Source of the DNA: Phyllobacteriaceae bacterium
GTDB lineage: Bacteria; Pseudomonadota; Alphaproteobacteria; Rhizobiales; Rhizobiaceae
Assembly: GCA_024742765.1 (NCBI GenBank)
Contig: JANSXT010000015.1
Location: forward strand, 1-64,000
Length of the DNA: 64,000 bases
Reading direction: 5' to 3'
The notes under the pieces are model-generated. The model was not told the origin of the DNA and ran no database searches. It saw nothing but the letters and a program-made list of their open reading frames with translations. This document shows, piece after piece, positions 18,137 through 25,930 of this stretch (the stretch's first letter is position 1; the number at the start of each line of letters is the position of its first letter). The position numbers and the translations under genes are program-made.

Positions 18137-18646
18137 GTGGGCAACGCAGACAGTCACAAAGGGCCGTTCATCAGTCCGGTAGCGGGTATCGAGCCCGGCT
18201 GGATCGACTATAACGGCCATTTGAACATGGCCTATTATCTGGTCCTGTTCGACAGAGGCTATGAGGCGGTCGCCAAGGCCCTGGGCATGGGCGCCGACTA
18301 TGCGCGAACCCGCCGGCTGACCACCTATACCGGCGATGCGCGGATCGCCTATCTGAACGAATTGCACCAGAACGCCGATCTGGTGACGAGCTACCAGATC
18401 CTCGATCACGACGAAAAACGCATCCACGCCTTCCAGGAACTGCGCCATGCCGGCGACGGTACGGTGGCCGCCACCTGCGAAACGCTGACGCTGCATATCG
18501 ACATGGAAGGGCCGAAGGTCTGCCCCTTCCCGCCGGACGTGAAAGCCGCGCTCGACGCGCTGGCGGCGAGCCATGCCGGCCTGCCGGTGCCCGAAGGCGT
18601 CGGCAAACAGATCGGCCTGCGGCGCCGGCCGAAGGTGGCGCCATGA
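18137..18646 (+). CDS. Hot-dog fold thioesterase family protein
   Basis: 169 residues. GWIDYNGHLNMAYYLVLFDRG is the active-site region of 4HBT-type acyl-CoA thioesterases, where the Asp/Asn-Gly-His is catalytic. LNELHQNADLVTSYQILDHD and TCETLTLHIDME follow. It probably hydrolyses an acyl-CoA; the substrate is unknown. The start is a GTG. Direct repeats GCGACCGGAGTCGC (18102) and GCGACCGGAAGTCGC (18121) lie just upstream. It overlaps the ClC gene by 4 bp. Confidence 0.82.
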   Translation: MGNADSHKGPFISPVAGIEPGWIDYNGHLNMAYYLVLFDRGYEAVAKALGMGADYARTRRLTTYTGDARIAYLNELHQNADLVTSYQILDHDEKRIHAFQELRHAGDGTVAATCETLTLHIDMEGPKVCPFPPDVKAALDALAASHAGLPVPEGVGKQIGLRRRPKVAP

Positions 18647-20280
18647 CCCCCGCCGAACGCCTGCGCCTTTGGGGCGACATGCTGTGGCGCTGGGTGCGGC
18701 CGAACCTGCGCACCTTCATCGAGACCCGGGCGCCCAAACTGTGGCTTCTGTCGCTGATCATCGGCGCGGCGGTCGCGGTCGCGGCGGTCATCTTCCGTGA
18801 GGCGATCGGCATCGTGCAATATTGGTGGCTGCGCAACACCACCGAGCAGACGCTGACAGCGGCCCAAAATGTCGGATGGTACTGGGTGCTGGCCGCGCCG
18901 ATCGTCGGCGGTCTGGTGGTCGGCCAGTTGCTGGAGCGGGTTTCGGCGCGCCGCGCCGGCAATGTCGCCGACGTCATCGAAGCGCGCGCGCTGACCGGCC
19001 GGCCGCTCGGCCTGCGCGACGGGCTCTGGTCGGCATTGATCTCGGCCATCTCGCTGGGCTCCGGCGCCAGCGCCGGCCGCGAAGGTCCGGTCATCCATCT
19101 GGGCGCAACGCTCGCCTCGGTCATCGCCCATCGCCGCAAAATGCCCGAATGGTGTTCGCGCACGCTTCTGGCATCGGGCGTCGCCGCGGCCATCTCCGCT
19201 TCGTTCAACGCGCCGATCGCGGGCGTCCTGTTCGCCCATGAGGTCATTCTGCAGCACTATTCGATGCGCTCCTTCGTGCCGATCGTCATCGCCTCGGCCG
19301 TCGGCTCGGTGATCTCGCGCATCTGGTTCGGCGAGACGACCGCCTTCATCATCCCCGACTACCAGATCACCTCCTATTGGGAGTTTCCCGCCTTCGCGCT
19401 TTTGGGCGTGGTTGCCGCGCTCGTGGCGATCGCCTTCCAGTTCGCGCTGTTTTCGGCCGATTACGTCGCCCGTTCCGTCGCCATTCCGCTGCGCTACAAG
19501 CCGGTGATCGGCGGCGCCATCATCGGCGTGATGGGCATCTTCTTCCCGCATGTTCTGGGCGTCGGCTACGAAGTCACCGACAAGGTGCTTTGGAACCAGT
19601 TGCCGCTGTCGCTCCTGATCATGCTGATCGTCATGAAGACCGCGGCAACCGCAATCACGCTCGCGGCGCGCTTTGGCGGCGGCATCTTTTCGCCTGCCAT
19701 TTATCTCGGCGCGCTGACAGGCGGCGCCTTCGGGCTGATCGCCGGCTCGGCCTTCCCGCAAATGGCATCGTCGGAAGGACTTTATGCGATCCTCGGCATG
19801 GGCGCGGTGGCCGGCGCGGTGCTCGGCGCGCCGATCTCGACCACGGTGATCGTCTTTGAACTGACCGGCGGCTATGCGCTCTCCATCGCGCTGTTGCTGA
19901 CCGTCGCCATCGCCCATGGCGTCAACCAGGCGGTGCACGGCCATTCTTATTTCCACTGGCAGCTCGAAATGCGCGGCCTGTTTGACCATCAGGGGCCGCA
20001 CCGGCAATTGATGCGCACCAAGAAGGTCATGGATTTCATGGATGTCGTTGGCGGGGACGCCGAACCCGAAACCATCGATCCGGATAAGGACACGCCTGCG
20101 CTCAAGCCCGGCGACACGCTCGAACATGCGCTGCGCCAGTTCGATTCGGGCGGCCATGCCCGCCTGCCGGTGGTCGACCCGCGCGACGAAACGCGGATCA
20201 TCGCCTGGGCGACGCAGGTGCGCGCCCTCAGCTATTTCAACAAGGCGCTGATCGATGCCAGCGTCGAGGAGCATCGGTAA
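18643..20280 (+). CDS. ClC-type chloride channel/transporter with C-terminal CBS region
   Basis: 545-residue membrane protein. The selectivity motifs are GSGASAGREGPVIHLGA (with the gating Glu, suggesting proton-coupled exchange) and GGGIFSPAIYLGALTGGAFG. About 10-12 hydrophobic segments run from residue 30 to 425. A C-terminal cytoplasmic part (about 465-540) resembles a CBS domain (ALRQFDSGGHARLPVVD). It is translationally coupled to the thioesterase gene. Confidence 0.92.
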   Translation: MTPAERLRLWGDMLWRWVRPNLRTFIETRAPKLWLLSLIIGAAVAVAAVIFREAIGIVQYWWLRNTTEQTLTAAQNVGWYWVLAAPIVGGLVVGQLLERVSARRAGNVADVIEARALTGRPLGLRDGLWSALISAISLGSGASAGREGPVIHLGATLASVIAHRRKMPEWCSRTLLASGVAAAISASFNAPIAGVLFAHEVILQHYSMRSFVPIVIASAVGSVISRIWFGETTAFIIPDYQITSYWEFPAFALLGVVAALVAIAFQFALFSADYVARSVAIPLRYKPVIGGAIIGVMGIFFPHVLGVGYEVTDKVLWNQLPLSLLIMLIVMKTAATAITLAARFGGGIFSPAIYLGALTGGAFGLIAGSAFPQMASSEGLYAILGMGAVAGAVLGAPISTTVIVFELTGGYALSIALLLTVAIAHGVNQAVHGHSYFHWQLEMRGLFDHQGPHRQLMRTKKVMDFMDVVGGDAEPETIDPDKDTPALKPGDTLEHALRQFDSGGHARLPVVDPRDETRIIAWATQVRALSYFNKALIDASVEEHR

Positions 20281-20323
20281 GGTTGGCCGCATCCCTCGCC
20301 CTTCGAGGCTCGCCAACTATCAT

Positions 20324-20394
20324 CCTCATCCTGAGGTGCGCGCGCAGCGAGCCTCGAAGGACGGGATGATGGTTGCTCGCACCTCAGGATGAGG
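20324..20394. repeat. REP-like inverted repeat downstream of the ClC gene
   Basis: CCTCATCCTGAGGTGCG (20324-20340) and its exact reverse complement CGCACCTCAGGATGAGG (20378-20394) flank a 37-bp loop that includes CCTCGAAGG. This CCTCATCCTGAGG family is a common dispersed palindrome in alphaproteobacteria. It also could act as a transcriptional barrier between the ClC gene and uvrD. Confidence 0.65.
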
Positions 20395-20453
20395 GATGCG
20401 CGCGCCAAGCCCCGCGCTTCCTTTCGCCTCCCAAATCCCTACATTGCGAATCA

Positions 20454-23024
20454 ATGAGCAATCCGTTCGACGACATTCCCTTTGACGATGCGCATGGGCC
20501 CGCGCCCAAACCGGCCGGCGGCGGCTCGGGCATTGCCGCGCGCGCCATGGGCGCCCGGCAGGCACCCGACTATCTGACCGGCCTCAACCCCGAACAGCGC
20601 CGCGCCGTCGAGACCACCGAAGGGCCGGTTCTGGTGCTGGCCGGCGCCGGCACCGGCAAGACGCGCGTCCTGACCACGCGCATCGCCCATATTCTGGCGC
20701 AAGGGCTGGCGTGGCCCAGCCAGGTGCTCGCCGTCACCTTCACCAACAAGGCGGCCCGCGAGATGAAGGAGCGCATTGGCCTTCTGGTCGGCGGCGCGGT
20801 CGAAGGCATGCCCTGGCTTGGCACCTTCCACTCGATCGGCGTGAAGATGCTGCGCCGCCATGCCGAAATGGCGGGCATCAAATCCGATTTCACCATCCTC
20901 GACACGGACGACCAGATCCGGCTCCTCAAGCAGCTCATCCAGGCCGAGGGGCTGGACGACAAGCGCTGGCCGGCGCGCCAGTTCGCCATGATGATCGATG
21001 GCTGGAAGAACAAGGGTTTCGGCCCCGCCGACATTCCCGAAGGCGATGCACGTGCCTTCGCCAACGGAAAAGGCCGCGAACTCTACACCGCCTATCAGGA
21101 CCGGCTGAAGACGCTGAACGCCTGTGATTTCGGCGACCTTCTGTGCCACCCGATCCGCATTCTGAAGGCCAATCCGGACGTGCTGGCGGATTATCAGGCC
21201 AAGTTCAAATACATCCTCGTCGACGAATATCAGGACACCAACACGGCCCAATATCTGTGGCTACGGCTGCTCGCGCAGAGGCGGGTGGAACGGGGCTCTC
21301 CCTCCGTGGCAGGGCAAGCTTTGGCGACCAGCCAAAGCGCCAGCCCGCGAACGGACGCAAGCGCGGATGCGGTTGCGGAAAACGAAAACGGCAACAAATA
21401 TTTGGCTGCGCCAAACATCTGCTGCGTCGGCGATGACGATCAGTCGATCTATGGCTGGCGCGGAGCCGACGTCGACAACATTTTGCGCTTCGAGAAGGAT
21501 TTTCCCGGCGCCACCGTCGTCAAGCTGGAACGCAATTACCGCTCGACCGCGCACATTCTGGGCGCCGCGTCCCACCTGATCGGCCACAATGAAGGCCGGC
21601 TGGGCAAGACGCTGTTCACCGACGCGCCCGACCCCGACGATCCCAAGGTCAATGTCCATGCCGCCTGGGATTCCGAGGAAGAGGCCCGCGCCGTCGGCGA
21701 GACGATCGAGCGCCACCAGCGCGACGGCAACAATCTCAACGACATGGCGATCCTTGTCCGCGCCTCCTTCCAGATGCGCGAGTTCGAGGACCGGTTCGTC
21801 ACGCTGGGGCTCAACTATCGCGTCATTGGCGGCCCACGCTTTTACGAGCGCATGGAGGTACGCGACGCGATGGCCTATTTCCGTGTCGTTGCGCAGCCCG
21901 CCGACGATCTGGCCTTCGAGCGCATCGTCAACACGCCCAAGCGGGGCCTCGGCGACGCCTCGGTGCGTCTCGTGCACGACTATGCGCGGGCGAAGGACAT
22001 TCCGATGCTCGCCGCCGCTGAAGAGATCGTCGCCACCGAGGAGATGAAGCCCAAGCCGCGCGCCGCGCTGCGCGGCGTCGTCGAAAATTTCGCCCGCTGG
22101 CAGGAACTGCTCGACAACACGCCCCACGCCGAACTGGCCGAAACGATCCTAGAGGAAAGCGGCTACACCGCCATGTGGCAGGCCGACCGCTCCGCCGAGG
22201 CGCCGGGCCGGCTCGAAAACCTCAAGGAACTCATCCGCTCAATGGAAGAGTTCGAATCGATGCGCGCCTTCCTCGAACATGTCTCGCTGGTCATGGACGC
22301 CGAGCAGAACGAGGACATGGACGCGGTGTCGATCATGACGCTGCACGCGGCCAAAGGGCTCGAGTTCGACACCGTCTTCCTGCCCGGCTGGGAAGAGGGC
22401 CTCTTCCCGCATCAGCGCGCCCTCGACGAAGGCGGCCGGTCCGGCCTCGAAGAAGAACGGCGCCTTGCCTATGTCGGCCTGACCCGCGCCAAGCGCCATT
22501 GCCACATCTGGTTCGTCTCCAACCGGCGCATTCATGGCCTCTGGCAGTCGACCATTCCCTCGCGCTTTCTCGACGAACTGCCGACCGACCATGTGGACGT
22601 CGCCGAGCCGCCCAGCTCCTATGGCGGGTATGGCAGCTATGGCACCTCGCGCTTCGATCGCGCCGATACCTTCTCGACCAAACGCGAATCCCCCGGCTGG
22701 CGCCGCGCCCAGGCCAATCAGACCGAGGCGACGCGCGGCAATTGGGGCTCGCGGTCGGGCGTCGCGGTCGAGCGCATCGGCTATGGCGAAACGGACTCGG
22801 GCTTCGGCGCCGGCAAGGGCTCGGTCAAGGGCCGGGTGATCGAAGGCGAACTGATCGCCAAGTCCGTCGCCGACGAACCGTCCGCCTTTGCCGTCGGCGA
22901 CCGGGTGTTCCACCTCAAATTCGGCAATGGCAACATCACCGCCATCGAGGGCAACAAGCTGACCATCGCCTTCGACAAGGCCGGCGAAAAGAAGGTGCTG
23001 GACGGCTTCGTGGAGGTGGTGTGA
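20454..23024 (+). CDS. uvrD: UvrD/PcrA-type ATP-dependent DNA helicase
   Basis: 856-residue superfamily 1A helicase of repair and replication restart. Walker A AGAGTGKT lies near residue 65, the Walker B equivalent DEYQDTNTAQYLWLRL near 256, motif III GDDDQSIYGWRGA, motif IV LERNYRSTAHIL, motif V TLHAAKGLEFDTVFLPG and motif VI AYVGLTRAKRH. The C-terminal tudor-like segment (VGDRVFHLKFGNGNITAIEG) is complete. The start at 20454 (MSNPFDDIPFDD) suits the family. Two oddities are visible. A 45-codon in-frame insertion lies between LWLRLLAQ and NICCVGDDD. The last 61 bp are repeated 858 bp downstream. Confidence 0.95.
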   Translation: MSNPFDDIPFDDAHGPAPKPAGGGSGIAARAMGARQAPDYLTGLNPEQRRAVETTEGPVLVLAGAGTGKTRVLTTRIAHILAQGLAWPSQVLAVTFTNKAAREMKERIGLLVGGAVEGMPWLGTFHSIGVKMLRRHAEMAGIKSDFTILDTDDQIRLLKQLIQAEGLDDKRWPARQFAMMIDGWKNKGFGPADIPEGDARAFANGKGRELYTAYQDRLKTLNACDFGDLLCHPIRILKANPDVLADYQAKFKYILVDEYQDTNTAQYLWLRLLAQRRVERGSPSVAGQALATSQSASPRTDASADAVAENENGNKYLAAPNICCVGDDDQSIYGWRGADVDNILRFEKDFPGATVVKLERNYRSTAHILGAASHLIGHNEGRLGKTLFTDAPDPDDPKVNVHAAWDSEEEARAVGETIERHQRDGNNLNDMAILVRASFQMREFEDRFVTLGLNYRVIGGPRFYERMEVRDAMAYFRVVAQPADDLAFERIVNTPKRGLGDASVRLVHDYARAKDIPMLAAAEEIVATEEMKPKPRAALRGVVENFARWQELLDNTPHAELAETILEESGYTAMWQADRSAEAPGRLENLKELIRSMEEFESMRAFLEHVSLVMDAEQNEDMDAVSIMTLHAAKGLEFDTVFLPGWEEGLFPHQRALDEGGRSGLEEERRLAYVGLTRAKRHCHIWFVSNRRIHGLWQSTIPSRFLDELPTDHVDVAEPPSSYGGYGSYGTSRFDRADTFSTKRESPGWRRAQANQTEATRGNWGSRSGVAVERIGYGETDSGFGAGKGSVKGRVIEGELIAKSVADEPSAFAVGDRVFHLKFGNGNITAIEGNKLTIAFDKAGEKKVLDGFVEVV
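21279..21413 (+). repeat. In-frame palindromic insertion inside uvrD
   Basis: About 135 bp (45 codons) separate the motif II helix from motif III, where relatives have only three or four residues. The inserted peptide is Ser/Ala/Asn-rich and low-complexity. The DNA folds into a hairpin: GCTTTGGC (21318-21325) and GCCAAAGC (21331-21338) pair perfectly around GACCA. GGGC (21312) / GCCC (21343) and TCCGT (21303) / ACGGA (21351) extend the stem. This resembles the palindromic elements known to insert in frame into rickettsial genes. Whether it is a dispersed family here needs a genome search. Confidence 0.6.
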
Positions 23025-23028
23025 GCGG

Positions 23029-23805
23029 ATGCGTTTGTCCTTACTCCGAAGGGTCGACAAGACGGTTGAGAGCTACCTAGAAAGCCCGATAGGTAGCCAC
23101 TTCCTCACGGAGAAATTCCTCGATGGAATATCGACCCAAAGGGAAAAAATACTAAAGCGCCAATCCCGCACAATTGCCACACTAGTCGGATTGACAACTT
23201 TTCTTGCGTTTTTCGACAGCATCCACGGAAGCATAAACGTTCAAGGAGTCGAGATAGAAATATTTAAATCCGCCGACGCAGCGATTTCTGTTCTTGTTTC
23301 CATAGCCCTGATTTCTAGTGTATTGGCCACACTCGACCAACTCACTCTAGATAGAATAATCGCCGCAATTGGACGCCATTCGGGCGTTTATTCGTTCAAC
23401 ATATTCCTTTCAGACCGGTTCTCTGGGAATCTCTGGGTTGAAGCGATAACCCCCAAAAACCTGGGAGAAGAGTCTGGTTTGGGGCAAAATTTCGCGTTCG
23501 CGTTAATTGCAATAATTGCGGTTTTGATTTACTTAATTCTGATCTCTTATCCACTCTCCGTATGTATAGTGAATTTTATTTCCATTATGAAAGATTCTAA
23601 TTCTTCATTGATGGAAATTATTATGGCAGTGGCGTCAATTCTCCTCTGCAGCTATGCGGTGATTTTATTGGCGACTTTCGTTATACCATTCAAGTTCAAG
23701 CCGGCGATGTTTCACGAGGGGACCGGAATGCCCACGAAAGAATTCATCGAGATGCTGGAAAAAGAGGCCGCGGAGGCGGCCAACCAGCGCGATGGTGCAA
23801 ACTGA
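23029..23805 (+). CDS. AT-rich membrane protein of unknown function (inserted cargo)
   Basis: 258 residues, unrecognised. Hydrophobic segments lie near residues 46-62, 84-105, 160-182 and 196-222. A basic N-terminus (RVDKTVESYLESPIG) and an acidic helical C-terminus (FIEMLEKEAAEAANQ) probably face the cytoplasm. The gene is visibly richer in A/T than its neighbours, with many AAT, ATT and TTA codons, a sign of transfer. It starts 5 bp after uvrD and is bracketed by the uvrD end and a near-identical 61-bp copy of that end. The layout recalls small accessory or defence proteins, but no function can be claimed. Confidence 0.65.
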   Translation: MRLSLLRRVDKTVESYLESPIGSHFLTEKFLDGISTQREKILKRQSRTIATLVGLTTFLAFFDSIHGSINVQGVEIEIFKSADAAISVLVSIALISSVLATLDQLTLDRIIAAIGRHSGVYSFNIFLSDRFSGNLWVEAITPKNLGEESGLGQNFAFALIAIIAVLIYLILISYPLSVCIVNFISIMKDSNSSLMEIIMAVASILLCSYAVILLATFVIPFKFKPAMFHEGTGMPTKEFIEMLEKEAAEAANQRDGAN

Positions 23806-23821
23806 ATCCAACGACCTCCTT

Positions 23822-23882
23822 CATCGCCTTCGACAAGGCTGGCGAAAAGAAGGTGCTGGACGGCTTCGTGCAGGCGGTGTGA
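23822..23882 (+). pseudogene. Duplicate of the uvrD 3' end
   Basis: This 61-bp stretch matches 22964-23024, the last 20 codons and stop of uvrD, with only three mismatches and no gaps. It would encode IAFDKAGEKKVLDGFVQAV, against FVEVV at the uvrD terminus. It has no start and is not attached to a helicase body. With uvrD it forms direct repeats around the AT-rich membrane gene (offset 858 bp). Confidence 0.9.
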
Positions 23883-23897
23883 GGGTCACTCGCCGTC

Positions 23898-23921
23898 ACT
23901 GTGAAACTGTGATACTGTGCA
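23898..23921 (+). promoter_or_regulatory. Three tandem 8-bp repeats before vapB
   Basis: ACTGTGAA, ACTGTGAT and ACTGTGCA follow each other without gaps and end 3 bp before the vapB start at 23925. Ribbon-helix-helix repressors often bind arrays of direct repeats, one per dimer. This is therefore a good candidate operator for the VapB antitoxin, although it would leave little room for a ribosome-binding site. Confidence 0.6.
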
Positions 23922-23924
23922 CTC

Positions 23925-24176
23925 ATGAAGAATGTGACCATATCACTGGACGATGATCTTTACCGCCGCGCCCGCATCCTCGCCGCCGAGGAGGACACGA
24001 CGGTGACCGCCATGCTGCGCGCCTATCTGGAAGAAAAGACGCGGCAGAAGGAGGAGTTCGAGCGGCTGTTGAAGTTGCAGAACGATACGATCGCGCAGAT
24101 CAAATCGTTCTCGGCATCGCAACGCCTGACCCGCGACGAGCTGTACAGCGAACTGGGCGATGCCCGTTTTCGTTGA
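23925..24176 (+). CDS. vapB: VapB-type ribbon-helix-helix antitoxin
   Basis: 83 residues. MKNVTISLDDDLYRRARILA is a ribbon-helix-helix DNA-binding start. The second helix VTAMLRAYLEEKTRQKEEFE and a C-terminal toxin-binding tail follow. It overlaps the PIN toxin gene by 17 bp. It should both neutralise the toxin and repress the operon through the 8-bp repeats directly upstream. Confidence 0.87.
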   Translation: MKNVTISLDDDLYRRARILAAEEDTTVTAMLRAYLEEKTRQKEEFERLLKLQNDTIAQIKSFSASQRLTRDELYSELGDARFR

Positions 24177-24579
24177 CACCAACATCGTCCTCTATGCCAT
24201 TTCCACGGATCCGCGCGAAGCGTCCAAAAGGAACATCGCCTACAATATCCTGCAGCGAGACGATTTCCGCGTGTCGACGCAGGTGCTGCTGGAGTTCTAC
24301 GTTCAGGCAACAAGGCCCGGCAGCAGCCACCGCATTTCCCACGGCGAGGCGAGCGACATCATCGTCGGTCTACGGCGCACCGGTATCATCGATGTGACGC
24401 AGCATCTGGTCTTCACCGGCCTCGAACTGCGCCGCACCACCAACTATTCCATGTGGGACTGCATGATTATCGCCGCGGCGAAAGCCGGCGGCTGCGAAAC
24501 GCTGTTGAGCGAAGACATGGATCACGGACGCACGATGCATGGCGTGACCATCGTCAACCCGTTCGCCGACGCCGCCTGA
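24160..24579 (+). CDS. vapC: VapC-type PIN-domain toxin
   Basis: 139 residues. PIN-domain ribonuclease with the acidic active-site residues in place: FVDTNIVLYA (first Asp), a Glu in LLEFYVQA, WDCMIIAAA (Asp) and LLSEDMDHG (Glu/Asp). It cleaves RNA (commonly tRNA or rRNA in this family) when freed from VapB. It ends 3 bp before the stop of the convergent creA gene. Confidence 0.9.
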   Translation: MPVFVDTNIVLYAISTDPREASKRNIAYNILQRDDFRVSTQVLLEFYVQATRPGSSHRISHGEASDIIVGLRRTGIIDVTQHLVFTGLELRRTTNYSMWDCMIIAAAKAGGCETLLSEDMDHGRTMHGVTIVNPFADAA

Positions 24580-24582
24580 TCG

Positions 24583-25089
24583 CTACTCCGGCGCCCCGTT
24601 TGCCCAGGTCACCTCCTGCCCGTAAAGCGGCACGGTCGAAAGGCTCATCTTGGCGGACCCCTCCTGCACCTGGCGTGAATGGGACAGATAGATCAGCGTT
24701 TCGTTCGCCGCGTCATAGATGCGTTTGACCACGAGCTGCTTCCAGATGATCGAGCGGCCCTCGCGGAACACCTCTTCGCCATCCTCGTCCAGCGCAATAT
24801 CGCCGATGTTGATCGGCCCGGTCTGCCGGCAGGCGATCGACGAATTGGACGGGTCCTCGAACCAGTTGCCCTGCTGCAGCCGGTCGATCAGCCCGCGCTC
24901 GAAATAGCTGATATGGCAGGTCACGCCGGCAACCTCGGGATCGTTGATCGCCTCGATGATGATGTCGTTGCCGAACCAGTCGACGCCCACTTCGCCGACC
25001 TGTTCGGCCGCGGCGGGCCCGGTCGAGGCGATTGCGGCAGCCAGAGCGGCCCCGCATGACAGGGCAACAATCTTCGGACGAAAGGACAT
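24583..25089 (-). CDS. creA: CreA family protein
   Basis: 168 residues with a signal peptide (cleavage near PAAAEQVGE). The CreA pattern is EVGVDWFGNDIIIEAINDPEVAGVTCHISYFERGLIDR, with SSIACRQTGP and RSIIWKQLVVKRIYD. The function of this periplasmic family is unknown. AGAGG lies before the ATG. It is flanked by two toxin-antitoxin modules. Confidence 0.9.
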   Translation of the reverse strand: MSFRPKIVALSCGAALAAAIASTGPAAAEQVGEVGVDWFGNDIIIEAINDPEVAGVTCHISYFERGLIDRLQQGNWFEDPSNSSIACRQTGPINIGDIALDEDGEEVFREGRSIIWKQLVVKRIYDAANETLIYLSHSRQVQEGSAKMSLSTVPLYGQEVTWANGAPE

Positions 25090-25179
25090 GGCGAACCTCT
25101 TTCTGATCTGTGGCTTACGCCACGGTCAGATGGAGGGTTTTCGCGGGAGGTTCAATGGCGGCGGCGCCCTTACCTGCCT

Positions 25180-25533
25180 TTAGTCATCGGCCTCAAGCCG
25201 ACCGATCATGCGCCCGACGGCATCGTTGAGCTTCGCCAGGTCGCCATCGGCCCAGACATTCCACAATATCTCAAAATCGACGCGGTGATAGGCATGGCGG
25301 AGATGGTTGCCGATATCGGCGATCCGGCGCCACGGTATGTCCGGTTCATCTCGCTTGAGGTCATCGCCGATATGCCGCGACGCCTCGCTGAGAATTTCCA
25401 GGAACCGCTCGAACGCCGCCCTGCTGACGACATCACCATAAAGCGATTCAAAATCAGCATCAGACAAAAGTCCATCAATGTTCTCGATGGACTGCTTGAT
25501 ATCTCCAAGGCGAAACAGGCGACGATCGGTCAT
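25180..25533 (-). CDS. HepT-like (DUF86) HEPN toxin
   Basis: 117-residue helical HEPN-fold protein. The active-site region reads ADIGNHLRHAYHRVD. Compared with the classical R-N-x-x-x-H-x-Y motif, Gly replaces the first Arg while N, H and Y remain; such GNxLRHxY forms occur in many DUF86 proteins. It partners the MNT nucleotidyltransferase upstream, whose stop overlaps this start by 1 bp. In the characterised HepT/MntA pair the MNT protein AMPylates the HEPN toxin. Confidence 0.85.
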   Translation of the reverse strand: MTDRRLFRLGDIKQSIENIDGLLSDADFESLYGDVVSRAAFERFLEILSEASRHIGDDLKRDEPDIPWRRIADIGNHLRHAYHRVDFEILWNVWADGDLAKLNDAVGRMIGRLEADD

Positions 25534-25829
25534 CAGAAGACCTTGATGCCGTGGCGGTCAATGTCGGAGCGAAAACCATCGTCGAGCGCCCGAAGCATGA
25601 ATGCATTGGCCGGCAATTCGGTGGCTTCACTGACCAATTGTTCCACGCCGACCAGATTGAGAATCGAAAAACGCGAACCCTTGGCAACGCTGATGGCGAT
25701 GTCGATGTCGCTGTCCGGGCCCGCCGATCCCCGCGCCTGCGAGCCGAACAGCACCAGACCCACGACGCCTTCGTCCTCAAGCCTGGGCTTCAGTCCCTTC
25801 AGTTTCGCGATCAGCGCCTGCGTACCCAC
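25533..25829 (-). CDS. MntA-like minimal nucleotidyltransferase antitoxin
   Basis: 98 residues. LVLFGSQARGSAGPDSDIDI is the GS-x10-DxD motif of minimal nucleotidyltransferases. It starts with GTG at 25829 and is coupled to the HepT gene (TGATG). It probably silences HepT by AMPylation of the HEPN active site. A long interrupted palindrome lies 12 bp upstream. Confidence 0.87.
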   Translation of the reverse strand: MGTQALIAKLKGLKPRLEDEGVVGLVLFGSQARGSAGPDSDIDIAISVAKGSRFSILNLVGVEQLVSEATELPANAFMLRALDDGFRSDIDRHGIKVF

Positions 25830-25840
25830 AACGCACCTTC

Positions 25841-25878
25841 ATGCCGGTTGATGACAGTCCTTATCATCAAAGCCGGCA
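25841..25878. promoter_or_regulatory. Interrupted palindrome upstream of the MntA/HepT operon
   Basis: ATGCCGGTTGATGA (25841-25854) - 9 bp - TCATCAA, one unpaired A, CCGGCAT ending near 25878. The arms pair over 14 bases with one bulge. On the reverse strand it is not followed by a T-run, so it is more likely an operator of the toxin-antitoxin operon than a terminator of the DUF2189 gene. Confidence 0.5.
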
Positions 25879-25930
25879 TTCTGAAAAACCGCCCGTCCGC
25901 CAAAACGAAGGATGTGGAGGGCGAAACGCC

